Positions 1 through 7,496 of a stretch of DNA of 15,970 bases are shown piece by piece. Position 1 is the first letter of the stretch; each line of letters opens with the position of its first letter. Under the pieces are notes generated by a model that saw only the letters and a program-made list of their open reading frames with translations, made no database searches and was not told the origin of the DNA. The DNA comes from SBAX01 sp964421865 (GTDB lineage: Bacteria > Planctomycetota > Phycisphaerae > UBA1845): NCBI GenBank assembly GCA_964421865.1, contig CAYQZH010000065.1:1-15970 (forward strand), given 5' to 3'. The position numbers and the translations under genes were made by a program.

Positions 1-1
1 G

Positions 2-60
2 AACCCCAAGCGCCAGCGCGGGGTCTTGGCCCGTCGCTCGCGCTCCGGGTTCGGATTGAA
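2..60. repeat. Dispersed planctomycete-type repeat (NPKRQRG-like)
   Basis: Read from base 2, this stretch translates to N-P-K-R-Q-R-G, then an Arg/Ser-rich run ending G-F-G-L-N. I remember this string as very frequent in spurious planctomycete ORFs, so I treat the DNA as an interspersed repeat, not a coding fragment. It contains short inverted segments: ACCCC at 3-7 pairs with GGGGT at 20-24. No start codon or ribosome site supports translation. The family assignment is from memory. Confidence 0.55.
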
Positions 61-104
61 CCCCCTTTCCCCCGCTTCGAGGGAGAGGGCAGGGTAAGGG
101 GGCG
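61..104. repeat. CCCTCTCCC / GGGAGAGGG palindromic repeat, copy 1
   Basis: A pyrimidine-rich block (CCCCCTTTCCCCC, 61-73) is followed after a short spacer by a purine-rich block (GGGAGAGGGCAGGG, 80-93), giving an imperfect hairpin. A second member with better pairing lies at 10872-10910 downstream of the MFS gene. Both share the GAG(A/G)GGGCAGGG core and a G-rich tail. Elements of this type are interspersed in many high-GC genomes. Their function is unknown. Confidence 0.55.
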
Positions 105-247
105 AACCACGTGTCGCGCAGGACGTACGGAGATGAGGAAGAAGCAGATCGGCGGCGGACCCCGTCCGATTGGCAATCGCCGATTTCCAATTGCCAGTTT
201 GCGTATGGGGTTCACGGTGGTGTCGCTCCCGCTCCACGCTCCGATCC

Positions 248-292
248 GCGCCACCCACCACGGGTGGCGCTACGCCCGCTTCCTGACGGGCG
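248..292. repeat. Double hairpin repeat (LPDGRGSD-type)
   Basis: Two hairpins stand side by side. GCGCCACCC (248-256) pairs perfectly with GGGTGGCGC (262-270) over a 5-base loop. CGCCCG (273-278) pairs with CGGGCG (287-292). One plus-strand frame reads L-P-D-G-R-G-S-D, a string I recall from many spurious planctomycete ORFs. The element lies 28 bases beyond the dnaE stop codon and may end or stabilise that transcript, but it has no T tract. Between 105 and 247 I see no gene, only another repeat-like phrase with alternating GATTGGCAATCG and CAATTGCC (about 167-197). Confidence 0.5.
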
Positions 293-319
293 CGGCTCTG
301 ATTGGAGGCAGAAAAGGCG

Positions 320-3300
320 CTAGATCGTAGCGAACAGGGGATCCGTCGGGCTGAGACGGTGGGGGATGGGTTTACGTTTGGCGCTGAGGACGGTTACCGC
401 GCCGGGGGGTAAAAGCGTGGAGAGCTTTTCCGACAACGCACGATTCGAGGTCACGCGGATCAGAGGATTGCACTCGATCTGGGCGACGAACCCGTCGGCG
501 GTGGGGACGTTGAGGAACACCCGGCAGTCGCCGCGGTGGGCCTGAAACAGGCGCGTCAGTTCATCCAACGGCGTGCCCTCGGTCACGTCGATGAGCAAGG
601 CCTTGGCGAACTGCGTGGGGGCCTGATCCACGGGCACGACCCGCGAGACGCGAAGGGACGGGGCCTCGCGCTTGCGATCGACGGCGGCCTCCACGAAGAG
701 GACCGCATCGGGAACCAGCAGCGGGCGGTAGCGGGTCAGGTCGTCGGGGAAGAGAATGGCCTCGGTTTTGCCGGATAAATCCTCGAGGGTGACGATTCCG
801 ATCTGCTTGCCCGCGTTTCGCCCGGTGCGGGTGGTGACCGTCCGCACGTTGGTCACGATCCCCCCGACGGTCACCTCATCGCCGTCCTTGTGTCGCGTCA
901 GGTCGGCCGTCGTCGCGGTAGCGCAAGCGTCGAGCAACCGCTCGTACTTAGCGAGCGGATGTTTGGTGATGTAGAAGCCGAGGACCTCCTTCTCGCGGGC
1001 GAGCATCTCCGCTTCGGGCCACTCCGCCGTGGTGAGCATGGGAGGCGAGGACTCGGCGGTCGGGGAACTTTCGTCCCCTCCGAAAAGGGCCATCTGTCCG
1101 CTGCGGCGATCGCGCTGGGCCGCTTGCCCGACGGCCATGGCCCGCTCCAGGGCGTTGCAAAGGGCCTTGCGCATCGCGCCCGTTCCGTCAAAGGCCCCGG
1201 CGCAGACGAGAGCCTCGATGGTGCCCTTATTGACTGCGGTCAGGTCCACGCGTTCGCAGAAATCGAACAGATTGCGGAAGGGTCCGCCGCGCTGCCGCGC
1301 CTCGATGATCGCCCCGACGGCCTTTTCGCCGACGCCTTTGATGGCGCCGAGGCCGAAGCGGATCGTGCCGCGGCGCAAGACCGCTCCCCGACCGTTGCAG
1401 GCGTGTTGGGAGTGCCGCGCGATCGGCGACTCACTGTCAGCGGCGGTAGCGGCGACGGCGCCGCTACCGCCGCTGACAGTGACACCCGATTCGACCACGA
1501 AATCGAACTCCGAGGTGTTGACGCTGGGCGGCTCGATGCCGATACCCATAGCGGAGCATTCCTCGCGATACTCGGCGACCTTCTCCGTGCTGGACATTTC
1601 GAAGGTCATTAGAGCGGCCATGAACTCGACAGGGTGGTAGGTCTTCATCCACGCGGTTTGATGGGCGACGAGGGCGTAACCGGTGGAGTGGGCCTTGTTG
1701 AAGGCGTAGCCGCCGAATTTGAGGATGTCGGCGAAAATCTGCTCCGCGACGCCGCGCTTGACGCCGTTTTTGGCGCAGCCGTCCAGGAACGGGCCGCGCA
1801 TGGCCTCGATCATGTCCGTCTTTTTCTTGCTGATCGCCTTGGCGAGTCGGAAGGCGGTCTTGAGCTCCAACCCGCCGAGGCGGTTGACGATCCGCGAGAC
1901 CTGCTCCTGATAGACCATGATGCCGTAGGTCTCGGCGAGGACTTCGGTCATGATGGGATGCGGCGTGGTCCAGGCCGCCCCGTGCTTGCGGGCGATGTAG
2001 TCCGCGATGTACTCCATCGGACCGGGCCGGAAGAGGGCGTTGGCGGCGATGAGGTCCTCGATGCGGTTGGGTTTCATCCGCATGATGACGTCGCGCATCC
2101 CGCCCGATTCAAACTGGAAGATGCCCCGCGTGTCGCCGCGAGCGAAGAGTTCGAAGACCTTGGGGTCGGTGAGGTCGATCCGCTCCAGGTTGATGGTCTC
2201 GCCCGTGGCGCGTTCGGCGAGATGCTTGGCCCGTTCGAGGGTGGTCAGGGTCCGCAGGCCGAGGAAGTCCATTTTAAGCAACCCGACCTTCTCCACCGTC
2301 GGACCGTCGAACTGCGTGATGAGCACGTCCTGCCCGGGCGCTTTGTAAAGAGGAAGGAAGTTGACCAGCGGCTGATCGGCCACCACGACCCCGGCCGCGT
2401 GAATGCCGGCGTTCCTCGCCACCCCCTCCAACCGCCGGGCGATGTCGATGGTCCGCTTGACTTTGGCGTCGGTCTCGTAGCGTTTCTTCAGCTCCGGCTC
2501 CTGCAGGAGCGCTTTATCGAGGGTCATGTTCAGTTCGGCGGGGATGAGCTTGGTGAGCTGATTGGCCTCCTCGAACCCCAATCCCATGACGCGAGCCACG
2601 TCCTTCACCGCCGCCTTGGCCTTGAGCGTGCCGAAGGTGATGATCTGCGCGACGTGCCCGTACTTGCCGCGCACGTAATCGAGCACCGCCGCCCGGCCAT
2701 TTTGGCAAATGTCGAGGTCGATGTCGGGCATCTCGTCGCGATCGGGGTCAAGGAAGCGCTCAAAGTAGAGTTCGTAGCGGATCGGGTCGGGCGTGCTGAT
2801 GTGCAGGCAATGCGAGACGACCGAGCTGCACGCGCTACCCCGCGCCGCGATGGGGATGCCTTGGCCTCGGGCGTAGCGAACGCAATCCCAGACGATCAGA
2901 AAATAACTGGCGAAACCTTTACCGATGATGACGCCGAGCTCGTAGTCGATGCGCTCCCGCAACTCCGGTGTGATCTCCCCGTAACGCTCCCTCGCTCCAT
3001 CTTCAACGAGTTGCCGGAGATACGCGGCGTCGTCCATCGACCGGCCGGCCTTCTTGGTGACATCCTCCGGCACCTTGAACACCGGCGCGTATCGTTTCGA
3101 CAGGTCCAGTTCGAGATTGCACATCTCGGCGACGTGCAGCGTGTTGGCCAGCGCCTCAGGGTGATCGGGGAACAAGGCCGACATTTCCGAAACGCTCTTG
3201 AAATAGAATTGGTCGGTGGGGAACTTGAAGCGGTCCTCTTCCGCGAGGAGCTTTCCGGTGTTGATGCAACAGAGGACGTCGTGGGCCTCCACGTCGTCGT

Positions 3301-3940
3301 GGTCCAGATAGTGCACGTCGTTGGTGGCGATGGTGGCGACGCCCAGCCGCTTACCGAGGTCGACAAGTTCGGGATTAAGGATGCGTTGCTCGGACATGCC
3401 GTGATCCTGCAGCTCGATGAAGAACCTGTCGGGGCCGAAGATCGACAGGTACGTCTTCGCAAGGTCCTCCGCGGCGGCGCGGTCGCGGGTGAGGAATGCC
3501 TGCGGAATCTCTCCGCCGATGCAAGTGCTCGTGCACAACAACCCGTTCGAGAACTCGCGGAGGACCTCCTTGTCGATCCGCGGTTTGCGGTAGAAGCCCT
3601 CGGTGTATCCGATGCTCGCCAGGCGCAGCAAGTTCTGATACCCCTCGCGGTTCATGGCCAGCAGAAGCAGGTGGAACGACTCTTTACCCTCGGTTGCGTC
3701 CTTGCAGCGTCGATCGCCGGTGGCCAGGTACGCTTCGCAGCCGACGATCGGCTTCACCCCCGCTTTTCGCGCCGCGAGATAAAACTCCACGGCCCCGAAG
3801 AGGTTGCCGTGGTCGGTGATGGCCAGGGCGGGCATCTCCCATTGCTTCGCCCGGTCGATCAGCGCCTCGATCCGCGTCGCTCCGTCGAGGAGGCTGTAGT
3901 GGGTGTGGACGTGAAGGTGAACGAACGGCGACGACGACAT
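320..3940 (-). CDS. dnaE: DNA polymerase III subunit alpha
   Basis: This is the replicative polymerase subunit, 1206 aa, close to the usual DnaE1 length. An N-terminal PHP domain starts with H-L-H-V-H-T-H-Y-S-L-L-D-G at residues 8-20. The Pol III palm has the catalytic aspartates in P-D-I-D-L-D (Asp406 and Asp408) and M-D-F-L-G-L (Asp558), matching the E. coli Asp401/403/555 triad. A fingers segment (F-R-P-G-P-M), a helix-hairpin-helix region and a C-terminal OB fold (V-T-V-G-G-I-V) follow. I chose the ATG at 3940 because GGAAGGGAG lies 11 bases upstream. The 22 residues added by an earlier start are only a translated repeat. The oddity is an in-frame insertion of about 39 residues (about 820-858) carrying a perfect palindrome, between the usual F-D-F-x-V segment and I-R-F-G-L-G. 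A separate proofreading subunit is expected but not seen here. Confidence 0.97.
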   Translation of the reverse strand: MSSSPFVHLHVHTHYSLLDGATRIEALIDRAKQWEMPALAITDHGNLFGAVEFYLAARKAGVKPIVGCEAYLATGDRRCKDATEGKESFHLLLLAMNREGYQNLLRLASIGYTEGFYRKPRIDKEVLREFSNGLLCTSTCIGGEIPQAFLTRDRAAAEDLAKTYLSIFGPDRFFIELQDHGMSEQRILNPELVDLGKRLGVATIATNDVHYLDHDDVEAHDVLCCINTGKLLAEEDRFKFPTDQFYFKSVSEMSALFPDHPEALANTLHVAEMCNLELDLSKRYAPVFKVPEDVTKKAGRSMDDAAYLRQLVEDGARERYGEITPELRERIDYELGVIIGKGFASYFLIVWDCVRYARGQGIPIAARGSACSSVVSHCLHISTPDPIRYELYFERFLDPDRDEMPDIDLDICQNGRAAVLDYVRGKYGHVAQIITFGTLKAKAAVKDVARVMGLGFEEANQLTKLIPAELNMTLDKALLQEPELKKRYETDAKVKRTIDIARRLEGVARNAGIHAAGVVVADQPLVNFLPLYKAPGQDVLITQFDGPTVEKVGLLKMDFLGLRTLTTLERAKHLAERATGETINLERIDLTDPKVFELFARGDTRGIFQFESGGMRDVIMRMKPNRIEDLIAANALFRPGPMEYIADYIARKHGAAWTTPHPIMTEVLAETYGIMVYQEQVSRIVNRLGGLELKTAFRLAKAISKKKTDMIEAMRGPFLDGCAKNGVKRGVAEQIFADILKFGGYAFNKAHSTGYALVAHQTAWMKTYHPVEFMAALMTFEMSSTEKVAEYREECSAMGIGIEPPSVNTSEFDFVVESGVTVSGGSGAVAATAADSESPIARHSQHACNGRGAVLRRGTIRFGLGAIKGVGEKAVGAIIEARQRGGPFRNLFDFCERVDLTAVNKGTIEALVCAGAFDGTGAMRKALCNALERAMAVGQAAQRDRRSGQMALFGGDESSPTAESSPPMLTTAEWPEAEMLAREKEVLGFYITKHPLAKYERLLDACATATTADLTRHKDGDEVTVGGIVTNVRTVTTRTGRNAGKQIGIVTLEDLSGKTEAILFPDDLTRYRPLLVPDAVLFVEAAVDRKREAPSLRVSRVVPVDQAPTQFAKALLIDVTEGTPLDELTRLFQAHRGDCRVFLNVPTADGFVAQIECNPLIRVTSNRALSEKLSTLLPPGAVTVLSAKRKPIPHRLSPTDPLFATI
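1431..1482. repeat. Perfect palindromic element inside dnaE
   Basis: Arms of 24 bases (1431-1454 and 1459-1482, starting TCACTGTCAGC) are perfectly complementary around a 4-base loop (1455-1458). On the minus strand the element is read in frame as part of DnaE, giving V-T-V-S-G-G-S-G-A-V-A-A-T-A-A-D-S. It lies in a segment that DnaE proteins normally lack. It resembles REP/REPIN-like or Rickettsia palindromic elements that invade coding sequence. I see no second copy in the window. Confidence 0.85.
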
Positions 3941-3968
3941 CCGAAGACAGACTCCCTTCCCTGGGGAA

Positions 3969-4046
3969 TGTCGAATTGCGATTGTCGAATGTCGAATGGG
4001 GCCCATCCAGGTCGTTTATTCGACATTCGACAATCGACATTCGACA
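3969..4046. repeat. Large inverted repeat between the ABC ATPase gene and dnaE
   Basis: Arms of 29 bases (3969-3997 and 4018-4046) pair with only two mismatches. The inner 17 bases (3981-3997 with 4018-4034) are perfect, around a 20-base loop. Each arm is built from reiterated ATTCGACA/TCGACA words. The element fills most of the 138-base gap between the ATPase stop and the dnaE ribosome site. It could act as a transcript-stabilising or attenuating hairpin within a minus-strand operon, or simply be an interspersed repeat. No T tract follows on either strand. The related word TCGACAATCGGCAA recurs at 14039 and 14722. Confidence 0.8.
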
Positions 4047-4078
4047 ACGGGTCTGGCGGATCCTACCCGTTGGTTCGA

Positions 4079-5197
4079 TCAAGTCCAGTTCTTGGATGTT
4101 CGGTCCGCTTCCCAGCACGCGACGAAGCGGCCCGGAGCGAGTTCGCGGAGCGTCGGCAGGCCCGAGGGTTCGCCGTCGTATTTCTCGACGCAGCGACGCA
4201 GGACGGCGTCGGAGATTTCAGATTTCACAGGGACGGTTGGGCGATCGCCGGAGCGCGCGCGATCGGCGCTCAACGGACAACGCGGATGAAACCGGCAGCC
4301 GCTCGGCGGCCGACGCGGATCGGGGACGGCGCCCGGGATCACTTCCAGGCGCTCCATTCGCCGGGACAACCGCGGCATACAGCGTATCAGCCCTTGGGTG
4401 TAGGGATGAAGCGGATGGGCGAGCACCTCGGCGACCGGCCCGTGCTCGACGATCCGACCGGCGTACATGACGTACACGTCCTCCGCCGCTTCCCCCACGA
4501 CGCCGATATCGTGAGTGATGAGCAGGATGCTCATGCCGGACTCGGCCTGCGACGTCCGCAGTAGTTCGAGAATCTGCTGCTGGACGGTGACATCCAGGGC
4601 CGTCGTCGGCTCGTCGGCGATGAGCAGCGCCGGCTTGCACGACAGGGCCATCGCAATCATCACCCGTTGGCGCATCCCGCCGGAGAGTTGATGCGGATAG
4701 TCGTGACTTCGCCGCGCGGCGTCGGGGATTCCAACTCGTCGAAGCGCCTCCACCGCCGCCGCCCACGCCGCTTTCCCGCGCAGGCCCTGGTGCAGTTCGA
4801 CGGCCTCGGCGACTTGTTCCCCGATGGAATAGACCGGGTTGAGCGCCGTCATCGGCTCCTGGAAGATCATGGCGATCCGGTTGCCACGGATACGGCGCAT
4901 TTCTCGATCGGACACACGCAGCAGGTCGATGGGGTCGGCGGCGTGCAATTCGCGAAACAGAATCCTTCCGCCGACGATCCTGCCCGGAGGCCGGGGGATC
5001 AACCGCAGGATGGAAAGGGCCGTCACGCTCTTGCCGCACCCGCTCTCGCCCACCAGGGCGATGGTCTTCCCCCGCGGGATCGTCAGGGACACGCCATCGA
5101 CGGCCGGGAGAAGACCGCCGTCCGTCTCAAAGAGCGTTCGTAGGTCGCGAATATCGAGAAGGGCATCGCCGGTGGACCGCGCCGCCGTACCGGTCAT
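4079..5197 (-). CDS. Oligopeptide/dipeptide ABC transporter ATP-binding protein (OppD/DppD-like)
   Basis: A 372-aa cytoplasmic ATPase of the type that powers peptide or nickel import. It has Walker A G-E-S-G-C-G-K-S (50-57), a Q-loop I-F-Q-E-P (111-115), signature L-S-G-G-M (171-175), Walker B L-L-I-A-D-E (191-196) and switch His229. The C-terminal oligopeptide-type extension begins H-P-L-H-P-Y-T-Q-G-L (261-270) and contains G-C-R-F-H-P-R-C (300-307). This extension usually has four cysteines. Here Cys301, Cys307 and a late V-A-C are present, but the cysteine expected soon after C-P-L-S appears missing (A-D-R-A-R-S). Its ATG overlaps the stop of the upstream 101-aa gene by four bases (ATGA), and it lacks a clear ribosome site of its own, which suggests translational coupling. 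No permease, binding protein or OppF partner is in the window, so its partners must be elsewhere. Confidence 0.93.
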   Translation of the reverse strand: MTGTAARSTGDALLDIRDLRTLFETDGGLLPAVDGVSLTIPRGKTIALVGESGCGKSVTALSILRLIPRPPGRIVGGRILFRELHAADPIDLLRVSDREMRRIRGNRIAMIFQEPMTALNPVYSIGEQVAEAVELHQGLRGKAAWAAAVEALRRVGIPDAARRSHDYPHQLSGGMRQRVMIAMALSCKPALLIADEPTTALDVTVQQQILELLRTSQAESGMSILLITHDIGVVGEAAEDVYVMYAGRIVEHGPVAEVLAHPLHPYTQGLIRCMPRLSRRMERLEVIPGAVPDPRRPPSGCRFHPRCPLSADRARSGDRPTVPVKSEISDAVLRRCVEKYDGEPSGLPTLRELAPGRFVACWEADRTSKNWT

Positions 5198-5499
5198 CGC
5201 CGTCGAGGCCGCGATCGTCGGGCCTTGCGTCCGTTTGCTTTGCCGTTCACCGGCTTGGCGCTCACGATGTGGAGGAGATCGAGAAGCATCCAGTCTTTGG
5301 CGACAGTGTCCCCATTCGGCGGGGTGACGAATCGCTGTAGACCGGGCTTGACCTTCACAAGGGGGACATACATCGTGCGTATGGAAACGGCGGCTTGCAC
5401 CGGGTGGCGAATCAACACACTGCGGCCATCAGACAGGGCCAGCTCGATCGGCGTGAAGGGTCGGCGCCGCAGCAGGATCCTCACTTCTTCGTCAGTCAT
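5194..5499 (-). CDS. Conserved-looking hypothetical protein, 101 aa
   Basis: I do not recognise a named family with certainty. The protein opens M-T-D-E-E-V-R-I-L-L-R-R-R-P-F-T-P-I-E-L-A-L-S-D-G-R. It resembles small planctomycete proteins I have seen that start with 'LLRRQPFxPFxIxLxDGR' followed by R-H-P. The middle is beta-rich (V-L-I-R-H-P, T-M-Y-V-P-L-V-K-V). The segment near residues 70-82 (W-M-L-L-D-L-L-H-I-V) resembles the I-D-L-L-x-V-T end of that family. The last 20 residues are Arg/Lys-rich and could contact nucleic acid. There are no membrane segments. Its start overlaps the phosphatase stop by eight bases, and its stop overlaps the ATPase start by four, so it sits in a tightly coupled operon. 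GGAGG lies 14 bases before the ATG, a rather long spacing. Function unknown. Confidence 0.75.
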   Translation of the reverse strand: MTDEEVRILLRRRPFTPIELALSDGRSVLIRHPVQAAVSIRTMYVPLVKVKPGLQRFVTPPNGDTVAKDWMLLDLLHIVSAKPVNGKANGRKARRSRPRRR

Positions 5500-7357
5500 G
5501 GCGCAACATTGTACCTCCCGAACCGCGGCGGTTCAACGCCCTCCTCATGCAAGCCCCGTAGCCGCGGGCGATGATCCCAAGGAACGGCATCAGCCCCAAC
5601 GCGACGGCGTTGATCGCGCCGAGAGCGCCGCATGGCGTCGACGCGGCCCGCGGGCAGGAACCCGCGCCGTCGGTCGTCGCAGACGAAGAAGTTCCGATCG
5701 GTCCTTGCGGGGCGACGCGGAATTGACTGACAATCTCGGGACGCCGACTGAGAATCCCATTCGGGTCGGCGGACAACTCCTCCGGGGCATACCAGTCGAT
5801 GCCATAGGTTGTCACGGTCAGGCACTGCGTCGTGGCGTCGATCTCGAACTTGGTCCACCCGAACCAGTCGACGGCGAGATACCTCCCCTCGAGCAAGCGG
5901 GCGTCGATCGGCGAACCCGCCAGCCCGACTTGCGGATACCCATAGATGAGCAGGAGCCCGTCAATCACGTCCAGCGCGAGCGCGTCGCGCCCCAGTTGGT
6001 CGAGCCGGTTGAAGACGGCCTGCAGGACGGGGGGGGCGTACGCGATCGTCGCCGGGCCCAGCGGTTTGGCGAACGCCACCGGCCCGGTGGAGATCTCGAA
6101 CGTGTCCGTCGGAATCTGCGGCCCGCGCGGCGAACGGCGAAACACCACGTTGTTCACGATCGTCCCGTGAATGTCGGCGGTGATGAAAACAACGTTCTCG
6201 ATGGCGTTGTCGTTGATGAAGCTGAGCAGCTCGGCGCGCTCATGGGCGTAGCCCTCGAAGCGATCGCTGCCGAGGACCGGGCTCAGGTTCTGGATGGGTT
6301 CCGGGATCATGACGAACTTCCAGTTGACCCCGTCGACCTGCGCCGCCAACAAATCGGCGCGGAGCAACTCAAGCTGCGCGGCGCCCAACATGGTCCGCGA
6401 CGGGTCGTAGGCGGTGGCCAGAAACTGCCGAAGCTCCGAGCCGTTCGGTAGATGATCCAGCCGCGGCGACGAGGCGTCGCGGAACGAGCGGGCATCGACC
6501 ATGAAGAAGGCCGCGTCGGTGCCGAACCGACGCTGACGATAGAGCTTGGGTTTCCCGCTGGTCCGAGGATCGGCCGTGTCCCCGTAGAACTCGTCTCGGA
6601 CGGGGTTGAACTCCTGGAACGCCTGCATCCCGTTGTGATAGAGGTCCGTCTCGTTGATGAACGCGCCGTTCTGATCGAAGCGCGGATCGGTCGACGGCGG
6701 CGCGCCGCCGCAGAAATCATTGGTCATCTCGTGGTCGTCGAGGCACGCATACAGCGCGGTCGTCGAGCGAATCTCCGCCCAGGTGTTGATCCCGAAGCGT
6801 TCGCTGTACACTTCGTTGTGCTTGCGGCGAAGCTCGTCCAGCGCCCGAGCCTGCCTCGTCGGCACGTCCGGGGTGGGGATGTCCGCGTAGATGGTGTCGC
6901 CCAGCGCGGCGAAGAAGTCCAGGTCGCTTTCCACCACGTTGGAAATGGATGGGTAGGGTCGAAGGTCGCCGCGCCAATCGCCGGAGACGCCGAAACGAAG
7001 TCCGTGGAAGCCCTCGGCCGCAGGCGTGCGGAATCTACCCTCCGCGGTCGCGCCTGCCGCGTCGGTCACGCGATAGACGTAGCGTGTGTCGGCGACGAGA
7101 TCCCCAACCTCGACCTTGACGGGGACCGCAGCGTCAATCACGGAGACCGTGACGCTCTCGGCCCCGCTATAGGAGGGGTCCGTCGCATACTCGAAGACGA
7201 TGTCGCCGACGGAGGTGCTCCGCGCCCAGAGGATGGCCGAGGTCTGATCCACGTCGCCCGCGGCAATCCCATTAGGAAGCGTCTGTGCGGTCGCCGTCGA
7301 GGCGAGCCCCAGGAACGACAACCACGATACCGACGCGACGGTCCCGATTTTCGGCAT
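5492..7357 (-). CDS. phoD: Secreted PhoD-type alkaline phosphatase/phosphodiesterase
   Basis: A 621-aa metallophosphoesterase expected to release phosphate from organic esters outside the cytoplasm. The signal peptide (1-24) ends A-T-A|Q. An N-terminal PhoD_N fibronectin-like domain (about 25-115) has the typical A-A-G-D-V-D-Q-T-S-A-I-L-W-A-R. The catalytic domain carries G-D-T-I-Y-A-D (153-159), D-D-H-E (207-210), D-A-R-S-F-R (288-293) and A-D-I-H-G (394-398), the expected metal-ligand blocks. The C terminus has two cysteines, C-G-A-L-G-A, a hydrophobic helix and an Arg-rich tail, which looks like a sorting or anchoring signal. I chose the ATG at 7357 because AGGAG lies 10 bases upstream and a promoter-like pair places the transcript start near 7381. 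The alternative ATG at 7381 would be nearly leaderless. It is the first gene of a coupled three-gene unit. The symbol denotes the family; the substrate is inferred. Confidence 0.9.
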   Translation of the reverse strand: MPKIGTVASVSWLSFLGLASTATAQTLPNGIAAGDVDQTSAILWARSTSVGDIVFEYATDPSYSGAESVTVSVIDAAVPVKVEVGDLVADTRYVYRVTDAAGATAEGRFRTPAAEGFHGLRFGVSGDWRGDLRPYPSISNVVESDLDFFAALGDTIYADIPTPDVPTRQARALDELRRKHNEVYSERFGINTWAEIRSTTALYACLDDHEMTNDFCGGAPPSTDPRFDQNGAFINETDLYHNGMQAFQEFNPVRDEFYGDTADPRTSGKPKLYRQRRFGTDAAFFMVDARSFRDASSPRLDHLPNGSELRQFLATAYDPSRTMLGAAQLELLRADLLAAQVDGVNWKFVMIPEPIQNLSPVLGSDRFEGYAHERAELLSFINDNAIENVVFITADIHGTIVNNVVFRRSPRGPQIPTDTFEISTGPVAFAKPLGPATIAYAPPVLQAVFNRLDQLGRDALALDVIDGLLLIYGYPQVGLAGSPIDARLLEGRYLAVDWFGWTKFEIDATTQCLTVTTYGIDWYAPEELSADPNGILSRRPEIVSQFRVAPQGPIGTSSSATTDGAGSCPRAASTPCGALGAINAVALGLMPFLGIIARGYGACMRRALNRRGSGGTMLRHD

Positions 7358-7387
7358 AGCCGATGAACTCCTGTTGGCCATAATCCG

Positions 7388-7416
7388 ATTATCGGAGCAT
7401 CGTGGACCCGAGACAA
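7388..7416 (-). promoter_or_regulatory. Sigma70-type promoter for phoD operon
   Basis: On the minus strand TTGTCT (7416-7411) and GATAAT (7393-7388) are separated by exactly 17 bases. The predicted transcript start is about 7381, giving a leader of roughly 24 bases before the ATG at 7357. That leader contains AGGAG. The match is by eye; no experimental support. Confidence 0.5.
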
Positions 7417-7422
7417 TGCCGC

Positions 7423-7451
7423 TTGAGCGTGGCCATGCGAGTTTCTATACT
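7423..7451 (+). promoter_or_regulatory. Sigma70-type promoter for cysC
   Basis: TTGAGC (7423-7428) and TATACT (7446-7451) are separated by 17 bases. The predicted start is about 7458, giving a leader near 40 bases that contains AAAAAGGAG before the TTG start at 7497. It is divergent from the phoD promoter, and only six bases separate the two -35 boxes, so a regulator bound here could affect both directions. Confidence 0.6.
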
Positions 7452-7496
7452 GCGTCTTTGATCCAAGCGACACGGCCTGCAAAAAGGAGCGATGGG

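Noticed and set aside
111..330. Two short plus-strand frames before dnaE
   Set aside because: Their translations are the repeat phrases known from spurious planctomycete ORFs, and they have no ribosome site.
3941..4006. A 22-residue N-terminal extension of DnaE
   Set aside because: It is a translated part of the inverted repeat; a better ribosome site and the family start favour the ATG at 3940.
1634..4564. A 976-codon open frame on the plus strand opposite dnaE
   Set aside because: It is antisense to a certain dnaE gene, crosses the 3969-4046 hairpin and runs into the ATPase gene. High-GC codon bias commonly opens such frames. Its composition (many Glu, Asp, Val, Gly, Arg, His) is typical of antisense frames and shows no domain.
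5225..6451. A 408-codon plus-strand frame opposite phoD
   Set aside because: It is antisense to well-supported phoD motifs and shows no recognisable domain; treated as a shadow.
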